Positions 42,944 through 49,023 of a stretch of 49,023 bases of DNA are shown here, piece after piece. The DNA comes from an uncultured Eggerthellaceae bacterium. Its GTDB lineage: Bacteria; Actinomycetota; Coriobacteriia; Coriobacteriales; Eggerthellaceae. The notes beneath the pieces are model-generated. The model worked only from the letters and a program-made list of their open reading frames with translations, made no database searches and was not told the origin of the DNA. Both the position numbers and the translations under genes were made by a program. Each line of letters opens with the position of its first letter. The first letter of the stretch is position 1. The DNA lies in contig CAKUOV010000013.1 in assembly GCA_934670115.1 (NCBI GenBank), positions 1 through 49,023 on the forward strand. Reading direction: 5' to 3'.

Positions 42944-43817
42944 ATGCCTTCCTCTTTCTAAAGATGCTTTTCACACGTACGTTATCCACATGGTGCTTGC
43001 CAAGAACGTCGTTTACGGCATCACCAAACAGATTAAGAATCACCACCACCATCAAAATGACCGCACCCGGTGCGAAAACCGCCCACGGAGTTGTCTGCAT
43101 CGTGTTCGATGCTTGGTTGATCATGGCGCCCAATTCAGGCGAAGGGGGCGACGCACCCAGGCCCAAAAACGACAAGCCCGCCAAATTCAGCATGGAACCG
43201 CCCACATCAAGGCAGGCCATAACCACTAAAGGCGGCAAAATATTCGGCAGCACATGCCGCAGCGCAATCACCGGCTTGGAAAGGCCGCTCATGATGGCAG
43301 CAAGCACGAATGGACGCTCTTTCAGCGACAGAACAGACGAACGCGCAAGGCGCGCAAACCGCGTCCAACCAGGAACCACCAACGCAATAATGGCGTTGTT
43401 CAAGCCGCCGCCCAAAAGTCCCGCAATAGCAATGCCCAGCACCAGCGCGGGAAATGCCATGAACGCATCGGTGATGCGCATAACAACGGAATCGAAAGCG
43501 CCGCCCACATAGCCCGACAACGAGCCCACAACCGACCCGATGACAGCGCTTGCCACCACCACAAGCAACGCTGAAAAGATAGTGGTCTGCAGGCCGCTAA
43601 ATACACGGCACAAAACGCAGCGTCCCAAAGAGTCGGTTCCCATAAGGTATTCATCATTCGGAGCCAAATTGGCAAGGCTTAAATTCGCGTCAACGGGGTC
43701 ATGTTGGCAAAGCAAAGGCGCCACCAGGGAGAACATAATCAGCACCAGCGCCAACACGGAAGTCACCAGTAAGCGACGCCGCGTTCGCAGCTTTTCAGGA
43801 GTCGTGCGCTTACTCAT
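42915..43817 (-). CDS. ABC transporter permease (NikC/DppC type)
   Basis: This 300-residue inner-membrane permease has an N-terminal helix then a periplasmic loop with MGTDSLGRCVLCRVFSGLQTT (the DppC/OppC GTDxLGRD-like motif, here GTDSLGRC). Five further helices follow, with the cytoplasmic EAA loop SGLSKPVIALRHVLPNILPPLVV. The start at 43817 is used because the upstream frame to 43907 is Cys/Arg-rich and lies inside the other permease gene. It overlaps that gene by 8 bp. Confidence 0.9.
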   Translation of the reverse strand: MSKRTTPEKLRTRRRLLVTSVLALVLIMFSLVAPLLCQHDPVDANLSLANLAPNDEYLMGTDSLGRCVLCRVFSGLQTTIFSALLVVVASAVIGSVVGSLSGYVGGAFDSVVMRITDAFMAFPALVLGIAIAGLLGGGLNNAIIALVVPGWTRFARLARSSVLSLKERPFVLAAIMSGLSKPVIALRHVLPNILPPLVVMACLDVGGSMLNLAGLSFLGLGASPPSPELGAMINQASNTMQTTPWAVFAPGAVILMVVVILNLFGDAVNDVLGKHHVDNVRVKSIFRKRKAYEENERETA

Positions 43818-44790
43818 GAGCGGCCTCCTGATCCTTGCGCGAAAGCACGCGCGCCTTACGCAAAGCCAAGCGCGCACGCGGATCAAGGCGCACTTGCACC
43901 AAGTCAACGCAAAGGTTCACCAGCACAAAGAAGGTGGCCATGATGAACACATAACCTTGCACCACGGGATAATCGCGCGAGAACACCGCTGACACGGCAT
44001 ATTTTCCAATGCCCGGCCAGTTGAAAATGCTCTCGATAATGGCACTTCCGCCTAAGAGCTGGGCAAACGTCATGCCCGTTAGCACCAGGACAGTGGGCGC
44101 AACCGCCTTCAGAACGCTCCGAAGCAGAATCTTCGCATCAGAGAAGCCGCGAACGCGTGCCGCTTCGACATATTCTTGCTCCATTTCTTGAAGCACGATG
44201 GTGCGCACTTGGCGAATGTAGACCGCCGATTCGCACAGGACCAGCGTAAGCACGGGTAGCACCCATCCCGCTCCGCGCATGCTGCCAATGCTGGGAAGCA
44301 AATGCAGCGTAATCGAGAAGATAAACACCAGCACCAGCGCCATAAGAAAGCCGGGAAACGCTGAGCCAATAAAGGAAAGCGCACGAATCAGGTAATCGGT
44401 GAACTTATTGCGCTTCAGAGCGCACAAACAACCCAAAGGAATAGACACGAGCAGCGTAAGAACAACCGAGACCACTGCTAAAAACAACGTGGCCGGCATA
44501 CGGGACAACAGTTCGGTGGCCACAGGGCGCCCCGAGCTAATCGAAGTGCCCAAATCACCCTGAAATACATTGCCCAACCAAATAAGATACTGATCGATAA
44601 TCGGCTTATCAAGACCCAACTCAGCGCGTTTCGCAGCGACCAATTCGGGATCCGCCGCCGAACCCCCTTGCTCCAACAGAGCGGTAACAGGATCGCCCGG
44701 AGAAAGATACATCAGGAAAAACGACAGCAACGTTACCATAAAAAGCACTGGTATCAGCTGAACCAGTCGTTGTAATACCATCTTTCTCAT
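43810..44790 (-). CDS. ABC transporter permease (NikB/DppB type)
   Basis: This 326-residue permease has about six helices. The start (VLQRLVQLIPVLFMVTLLSFFLMYLSPGDPV) is the conserved DppB/NikB opening. LGLDKPIIDQYLIWLGNVFQGDLGTSI follows, and the EAA loop is EYVEAARVRGFSDAKILLRSVLKAVAP. The chosen ATG is 10 bp after the methyltransferase stop; an in-frame ATG three codons later is also possible. Together with the NikC-type gene it forms the membrane channel of the importer. Confidence 0.9.
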   Translation of the reverse strand: MRKMVLQRLVQLIPVLFMVTLLSFFLMYLSPGDPVTALLEQGGSAADPELVAAKRAELGLDKPIIDQYLIWLGNVFQGDLGTSISSGRPVATELLSRMPATLFLAVVSVVLTLLVSIPLGCLCALKRNKFTDYLIRALSFIGSAFPGFLMALVLVFIFSITLHLLPSIGSMRGAGWVLPVLTLVLCESAVYIRQVRTIVLQEMEQEYVEAARVRGFSDAKILLRSVLKAVAPTVLVLTGMTFAQLLGGSAIIESIFNWPGIGKYAVSAVFSRDYPVVQGYVFIMATFFVLVNLCVDLVQVRLDPRARLALRKARVLSRKDQEAAHE

Positions 44791-44800
44791 GCGGGAAAAC

Positions 44801-46291
44801 CTAGCGGCAGGGCTTACGCGCAATCACCATGAACTGGGGCGCGAACTCATACATCTGGCGCATTTCATTTGTCCAAACCAACGAAGAAACGTCTTCGGCA
44901 AACTCAACTTCCATACCAAGGCGCGTCAAAACAGACACATCCCACGCAGGACGCTGCTCTTTCGTGATATCCATGTCTTTAGCAAGGTTTTCCAGCACGC
45001 TGGAAATAACGTTATCGGTGCTATAAGCATCCTGATGAAGCTGGCTCAGCGTTTCATCGTGCAAGTATCCCCACCAAGAAGAGTCGAAGTACATAAGGTA
45101 TCCGCCCGGCTTCAGCACATCGCACCAGCACGCCAGCGCTTCTTCGGCCACCGCAATGTTGGAAAGCACGTTACGGCTGACCACCACGTCAAACGTCTGC
45201 GCCGGGAAGGGCAGGTTGTCTACCGTGCCCACCATAAGGGGAAACTCCAGGCCCATAGCGTTCGCATTCTGGCGCGCTTTCTCAAGCATGCCTTGGGAAA
45301 AATCAACACCACGCACCGAGTAGCCACGCGAAGCCAGCGTGAGCGACATGGCGCCCGTACCGCAGCCGGCATCCAAAATGAGCGGATTGTTCACACCGCG
45401 CGCCTCAAGGGCCTCTTGCATCAAATCGCCCCATTTATGGATGTCCCCATCAAGACCGAACGTCTTGGAGCGCGTGTTCCAGTAGTTGCGCGTTGCTTCG
45501 CACACATCATCTGCCGCGGGCGGCGCGCATTTCGTTGCCGCAAGCGCAAACAGGGGCGATGCTTCATACAGTTCATATTCCCAATCAAGGTATACGCACG
45601 CACCGGCGTCTTCCATAACGTCAACGTTGCCGAAGCCCGCCTCCATAAGAGCACGAACATCCCAGGCAGGACGGCTGATGGAAGAAAGCGGCAGCGAATC
45701 GTAATACGGCTTGTCGTTCGTGCACACTGCCATGAATTCGCCTGTTTTCGCATAATGGCGGCGCTCGTTTTCGCGCACTTTCTGGGCCTGGGCTTCGTCA
45801 TAGAACTCCAAATGCCAGTTGGCATCGAACACCAGCAGCTTGCCGCCCGGCCTGAGCACACGGCGCCACTCCGCAAAAGCAGCTTGAGGGTCCGTAAGCG
45901 TCCAGGTAACGTTGCGCGTAACGATAAGATCGAATGTGTTATCGGGGAAATCGAGCTCGTGGGCATCCATGTGGAACAGCAGCGCATCAACACCCGCCGC
46001 AAGAAGATTCTCGCGCGCGTGATACAGCATTTGAGACGACTTATCCACGCCCACCACGCAGGCACCTTGCTTTCCCAGCACGCACGGGAAGAATCCAGGG
46101 CCGCAGCCGATATCCAAAACGGTCATCCGAGAAAGTTCCTGCAAGTCGCAACCAGCAAGCTGCGCAATAAGGGATACCCACTTTTGTGCGCGGCCGTCAG
46201 TAAGTTCGCCATTTACGTATAAATCGTAATCGGCGGCACCCGTTTCCCAAGAAAGGACCTCGCGATCTCTTACCGTTGCAATTCCCGTCAT
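44801..46291 (-). CDS. Tandem-domain SAM-dependent methyltransferase linked to the ABC importer
   Basis: The 496 residues make two class I Rossmann methyltransferase domains in one chain. Domain 1 has VLDIGCGPG (58-66), VTRNVTWTL, VLRPGGKLLVFDANW (145-159) and RPAWDV (207-212). Domain 2 has ILDAGCGTG (305-313), VSRNVLSNI, VLKPGGYLMYFDSSW (392-406) and RPAWDV (447-452). The same motif order and spacing show an internal duplication. Both glycine-rich SAM loops are intact. It is the first gene of the operon, with AAAGGG before the ATG. The substrate is unknown. Related single-domain methyltransferases occur beside nickel/peptide ABC systems (from general knowledge), which suggests modification of a metal chelator or of the imported ligand. 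Confidence 0.88.
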   Translation of the reverse strand: MTGIATVRDREVLSWETGAADYDLYVNGELTDGRAQKWVSLIAQLAGCDLQELSRMTVLDIGCGPGFFPCVLGKQGACVVGVDKSSQMLYHARENLLAAGVDALLFHMDAHELDFPDNTFDLIVTRNVTWTLTDPQAAFAEWRRVLRPGGKLLVFDANWHLEFYDEAQAQKVRENERRHYAKTGEFMAVCTNDKPYYDSLPLSSISRPAWDVRALMEAGFGNVDVMEDAGACVYLDWEYELYEASPLFALAATKCAPPAADDVCEATRNYWNTRSKTFGLDGDIHKWGDLMQEALEARGVNNPLILDAGCGTGAMSLTLASRGYSVRGVDFSQGMLEKARQNANAMGLEFPLMVGTVDNLPFPAQTFDVVVSRNVLSNIAVAEEALACWCDVLKPGGYLMYFDSSWWGYLHDETLSQLHQDAYSTDNVISSVLENLAKDMDITKEQRPAWDVSVLTRLGMEVEFAEDVSSLVWTNEMRQMYEFAPQFMVIARKPCR

Positions 46292-46416
46292 ATCGAACCC
46301 TTTCGAATATTACATTCGTTCTATTCGTGTGAAACTAGAAAATCATACTACACAAACTTGATTCGTAACACAAGAAAAAGAAACGTATGCGTTACGATGC
46401 CAGCGGCGAAGTTCAT

Positions 46417-46449
46417 TTGTTGTCAAATTACCCCACCTTTTGTCAACAA
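46417..46449. repeat. 33-bp palindromic repeat, copy B
   Basis: This is the reverse complement of copy A with one mismatch, which breaks arm symmetry at one pair. It lies 126 bp upstream of the methyltransferase-ABC operon start, a position like that of copy A before the BspA-like gene. Confidence 0.75.
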
Positions 46450-46470
46450 ACGCAGGCAACAATGCGACGC

Positions 46471-46503
46471 AAAAAGCCCCACCGATGCAGCATCGATGGG
46501 GCT
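46471..46503 (-). terminator. Rho-independent terminator after rhaD
   Basis: The stem AGCCCCA-T-CGATG / CATCG-G-TGGGGCT (46475-46503, 13 pairs with one G-U) and a tight 3-nt loop are followed by TTTT on the minus strand. It is about 100 bp past the rhaD stop, between repeat copies B and C. Confidence 0.88.
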
Positions 46504-46538
46504 CATGAGGATCTTCCAGCAATTCGTTCGAGGCGAAA

Positions 46539-46567
46539 TGTTGTCAAATTACCCGGCAGCGTCAACA
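46539..46567. repeat. 33-bp palindromic repeat, diverged copy C
   Basis: It shares TGTTGTCAAATTACCC with copy B and the right arm GTCAACA, but the centre differs and the copy is 2 nt shorter than the matching part of B. It lies between the rhaD stop and its terminator. Confidence 0.55.
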
Positions 46568-46603
46568 GCGAACAGCGAAGCCAGAGGGAAAGAGAAGGCG
46601 CGC

Positions 46604-47419
46604 TTAATCCAAATATCCTGGATGCAGGGTGAGACCCATATGACCGGCAAGTTGGCGCATTTGATCATCGGTAATCGTGTTCAAGCGCGGAAGATGTGCA
46701 ATCTTCATATAGATCTCTGCGGCTTTTTCCACGGTTTCTATTAGGCCAAACGCCTCATCAAGCGAAGCTCCTACACCATAGATGCCATGCTGCGCCCACA
46801 CCGTCAAGCGCGTTTCCTTCATGGTATCCGCCGTTGCACGACCAATTTCGTTCGTGCCGCACAGCATCCACGGCAGCACGCTCACGCCATCGGGAAACAC
46901 CATGACGCATTCCGTGCACATCTGCCACAGCGTGTGCGTGAAAGAGCGTTCGTCCAGGTCATGAACGTATGTCATGGCAAGAATATTCACAGGATGGCAA
47001 TGCATGACCACGCGATTGCCCTTGCACACGGAAAGCCGTACCGCATGGCTCATCAGATGAGCGGGAAGCTCCGAAGTAAACGTTCCCCCATCGGAAAAGC
47101 CCCACAGAAGCTCGGCGGTATCTCCACTTTGGCTAATACGAATGAGCCCTAAGTTGCATGCAGGATCGTATTGCACATTCTTGAAATACTTGCCCGTTCC
47201 CGTGACCAGGAAATACTTGCCCGCAAGCGAAGGCTCGCAAAACCCGATAGGAAGCTCACGCAGCACGTTGTTCGTATCAACATAAGGCGCAACTTCGTCC
47301 TGATCAAGAAGCAGCGAAATATTGCCACCGTTGCGTTCATCCCAACCATGGGCGTACATATTCGTTGCAGTGCGCACCATTTCCATCAAAAACGATGCTT
47401 CAAGCATTGCGTCTTGCAT
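46604..47419 (-). CDS. rhaD: Rhamnulose-1-phosphate aldolase-like class II aldolase
   Basis: This 271-residue zinc aldolase closely resembles E. coli RhaD along its whole length (GWDERNGGNISLLLD, VTGTGKYFKNVQYDPACNLG, LWGFSD, VFPDGVSVLPWM). RhaD splits L-rhamnulose-1-phosphate into dihydroxyacetone phosphate and L-lactaldehyde. The catalytic Glu117 (TSELPAH) and zinc ligands His140, His142 and His211 are in place. AGGAG precedes the ATG. No rhaA, rhaB or rhamnose transporter is nearby, so the true substrate may be another 1-phospho-ketose, such as one from 5-deoxypentose salvage; that is inference. It lies in the accessory block, next to rpmB. Confidence 0.88.
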   Translation of the reverse strand: MQDAMLEASFLMEMVRTATNMYAHGWDERNGGNISLLLDQDEVAPYVDTNNVLRELPIGFCEPSLAGKYFLVTGTGKYFKNVQYDPACNLGLIRISQSGDTAELLWGFSDGGTFTSELPAHLMSHAVRLSVCKGNRVVMHCHPVNILAMTYVHDLDERSFTHTLWQMCTECVMVFPDGVSVLPWMLCGTNEIGRATADTMKETRLTVWAQHGIYGVGASLDEAFGLIETVEKAAEIYMKIAHLPRLNTITDDQMRQLAGHMGLTLHPGYLD

Positions 47420-47479
47420 GATCGCTCCTATCGTTTGCCGCGGCTATCGTTGTATCGGCGCAAAAATCTTCCCATACGC

Positions 47480-47500
47480 AAAAAACCCGCCGAAGCGGGC
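47480..47500 (-). terminator. Rho-independent terminator after rpmB
   Basis: The CCCGC-TTCG-GCGGG hairpin (47486-47499, stable UUCG-type loop) is followed by TTTTTT on the minus strand, 30 bp past the rpmB stop. Confidence 0.88.
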
Positions 47501-47530
47501 TTTTACATGCGTTAATTCGCAGTTTCGCAA

Positions 47531-47719
47531 TTAAGCGCGAACGACTTTACCAGCCTTCAGGCACTTAGTGCAGACGTTGGCCTTGCGAACGCGGCCGTTA
47601 TCATTGATGGTAACCTTCTGCACATTGGGGCGGAACATGCGGTTGGTAACGCGATGAGAGTGGCTGATGCTGCGACCAGCAACAGGAGCCTTACCGCAAA
47701 CTTCGCAAACCTTCGACAT
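47531..47719 (-). CDS. rpmB: Ribosomal protein L28 (bL28), zinc-binding form
   Basis: The 62-residue protein MSKVCEVCGKAPVAGRSISHSHRVTNRMFRPNVQKV is clearly bL28. CEVC and CTKC pairs form a zinc ribbon (C+ form). The start at 47719 follows GGAG; the five-codon upstream extension is not family-like. It has its own terminator and candidate promoter. In the Bacillus-type order rpmB neighbours the Asp23-FakA genes; here 11 kb of accessory genes lie between. Confidence 0.97.
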   Translation of the reverse strand: MSKVCEVCGKAPVAGRSISHSHRVTNRMFRPNVQKVTINDNGRVRKANVCTKCLKAGKVVRA

Positions 47720-47773
47720 TTCTATCAACTCCAAGTTCTATTACAAACAAAATCTAAATAAAACAGCCTTGGT

Positions 47774-47803
47774 ACTATACCACAGTAACACCTAACTGCA
47801 CAA
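47774..47803 (-). promoter_or_regulatory. Candidate rpmB promoter
   Basis: On the minus strand TTGTGC and TATAGT are 18 bp apart, in an AT-rich stretch 55 bp before the rpmB start. This is a consensus match only. The rest of the gap up to 47911 shows nothing recognisable. Confidence 0.4.
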
Positions 47804-47911
47804 GGAAAATTTAATGAGAATTCTTCAAGAGCTTGGCTTTCAGTCGTTCTGACGTCCTTACCTCCCGAAAGACCCTCGAAAAACGCCCCGTGCGCGCGGC
47901 CGCAAAACCCG

Positions 47912-48634
47912 CTACACCACTAACAGGCGTTTGCACGAAGGACACGTTGCAAGCGGAGCTTGAGTGCGAAGCTGCGCCAAATGGGCGGAATCGATGGAAG
48001 CACGGCAGCAGCCGCACCGTCCGTCAGCGTATTTTCCCAGCGCAACGCCACCGCTGCGCAGCGCGACCTTCTTGAACTCCGCAAGCACATTGGCAGGAAC
48101 GTGCGCGCTCAGCTGCTCGATAGCCGCATTTTGCTGGGCAATTTCTCGTTGCAGGGCGCCACCTTGTTTCTGGAATGACGCGATCTCCTTCGCTTCGCTC
48201 ACAGCAACCGATGAAAGCGCTGCTTCGACCTGCTTTTTCACTTGATCGATTTTCTCAAGCTGCGCTACCGCAGCATCGTTTTTCTGCGAAAGCGTCACGC
48301 GCTTTTTCGCAATGGTATCCAACTCTTTGGACAGATTCTCCACCGCACGAAAATTGCCCGAAGCAGATGCGTGCTCGATTTCCTTTTGCTTTTCCTTTTG
48401 GCGCGCATCCATGCGCTCATCATCATCGGATATGCGAGAAAGCTCCTGGCGTGCTTGCTGCAAAAGCGCCTCGACCTGCTGCGTCTTCGCCTCTATCTGC
48501 GTTTTCTTCTGTCGCAGACGCAGAATTTCCTGGCGCTGCGGAAGCTCGTCAAGTTGACGCTGCGCCTGCGTGCGCGCAAGCATGCATTGTTGCAGCTCCA
48601 ACAAATCATCAATGGTCTCGGGTGTTGCAAACAT
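47912..48634 (-). CDS. Coiled-coil zinc-ribbon protein (COG1579 type)
   Basis: This 240-residue protein has a long antiparallel coiled coil (about 10-185: LLELQQCMLARTQAQRQLDELPQRQEIL and onward). A C-terminal C4 zinc ribbon follows, with CGCC and CPSC pairs (about 208-235). Proteins of this type are widely encoded next to the Nif3/DUF34 gene, as here, where the gene starts 16 bp after the nif3 stop. Their job is not established; a nucleic-acid-linked adaptor role has been proposed in general. GGGGAGG precedes the ATG. Confidence 0.88.
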   Translation of the reverse strand: MFATPETIDDLLELQQCMLARTQAQRQLDELPQRQEILRLRQKKTQIEAKTQQVEALLQQARQELSRISDDDERMDARQKEKQKEIEHASASGNFRAVENLSKELDTIAKKRVTLSQKNDAAVAQLEKIDQVKKQVEAALSSVAVSEAKEIASFQKQGGALQREIAQQNAAIEQLSAHVPANVLAEFKKVALRSGGVALGKYADGRCGCCRASIDSAHLAQLRTQAPLATCPSCKRLLVV

Positions 48635-48650
48635 GGGTCCTCCCCGTATC

Positions 48651-49023
48651 CTACAAGCTTATCCAATTCGTGGTGCGAGGCAATTCTACAACGTTTTCCA
48701 CGCCCAAATCCCTCACAGACCGATAAAGCACATCAGCAAGCGGCTGCTCCGACACATCGTGGCCTACTTCGATAATGTTCAAACCCGCTTGCGCGTAGGC
48801 AAGAGCGTCGTGATATTTCAGCTCGCCGCAAATCAGGCAATCAACACCCAACGCAAGCGCATCGGGCAAAATAGACCCCGCGCTCCCCTGCGCCGTTACG
48901 ACATACCGCACCGGTGCCTGGGCGTCACCCCAGATGCGCGGGGCACCACCGAGCACTTGCTTGCACACCTGAGCCAGCTGGCAGACGGATTTCGCGAAGG
49001 CATCGGATGTGCCAGCGGCTTCG
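48651..49023 (-). CDS. Nif3/DUF34 family metal-binding protein, 3' part
   Basis: The reading frame is open to the window edge, so only the C-terminal 123 codons or so are seen. The signature LICGELKYHDALAYAQAGLNIIEVGHDVSEQ contains the GE-x-KYHD and GH...E residues that bind two metal ions in this family (YqfO/YbgI). A GTG at 48968 is internal and not the real start. Nif3 proteins are very widespread; a GTP cyclohydrolase I type 2 label is sometimes attached but unproven. It is followed closely by the coiled-coil zinc-ribbon gene. Confidence 0.9.
   Translation of the reverse strand, partial: EAAGTSDAFAKSVCQLAQVCKQVLGGAPRIWGDAQAPVRYVVTAQGSAGSILPDALALGVDCLICGELKYHDALAYAQAGLNIIEVGHDVSEQPLADVLYRSVRDLGVENVVELPRTTNWISL

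Overview
The window is a stretch of bacterial chromosome of moderate GC content. It most likely comes from a member of the Coriobacteriia (an Eggerthellales/Slackia-like gut or oral actinobacterium). The lineage call is inference. It rests on a Firmicutes-like housekeeping gene order, a two-subunit glycyl-tRNA synthetase, a LuxR-type regulator fused to a polytopic membrane domain (a hallmark of Eggerthellaceae), and a BspA-like/dockerin surface protein. Every recognised gene except rnhA lies on the minus strand.

Region 1 (1-8.4 kb): rsmB-fmt-def form a tight translation/tRNA-formylation operon. dnaG (primase), a convergent rnhA and a dGTPase-like gene follow, then a membrane LuxR regulator. 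Region 2 (8.6-15 kb) is an accessory catabolic cluster read as TetR - MFS transporter - sodium/solute symporter - sugar-isomerase-like TIM barrel - MttB-family methyltransferase. It ends in a clear terminator and carries GTGAAC-type palindromes next to the regulator and the first transporter. No corrinoid protein gene is present.

Region 3 (15-36.6 kb) is a long housekeeping block: tatA, glyQ-glyS, lepB, trmD, rimM, khpA, rpsP, ffh, ftsY, smc, rnc, plsX, rpmF, a YceD/DUF177 gene, a coiled-coil gene, coaD, rsmD, recG, fakA and an Asp23-family gene. The order matches the B. subtilis rpmB-yloU-yloV-recG-plsX-rnc-smc-ftsY-ffh-rpsP-khpA-rimM-trmD region. Here fapR, the fab genes and rplS are missing from their usual places.

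Region 4 (36.6-47.5 kb) is an accessory insertion between asp23 and rpmB, which are neighbours in that conserved order. It holds short inverted-repeat elements, a secreted leucine-rich-repeat/dockerin protein, and a seven-gene operon: a tandem-duplicated SAM methyltransferase, a complete nickel/peptide-class ABC importer (two permeases, lipoprotein, two ATPases) and a MATE exporter. An orphan RhaD aldolase follows. Two nearly identical 33-bp palindromes lie about 115-130 bp upstream of the surface-protein gene and of the ABC operon, and a third diverged copy lies near rhaD. The operon has the make-export-reimport layout of a metallophore system. This is the best candidate for an undescribed system; the MttB cluster is second.

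Region 5 (47.5-49.0 kb): rpmB, a coiled-coil zinc-ribbon protein and the 3' part of a Nif3/DUF34 gene that runs off the window.
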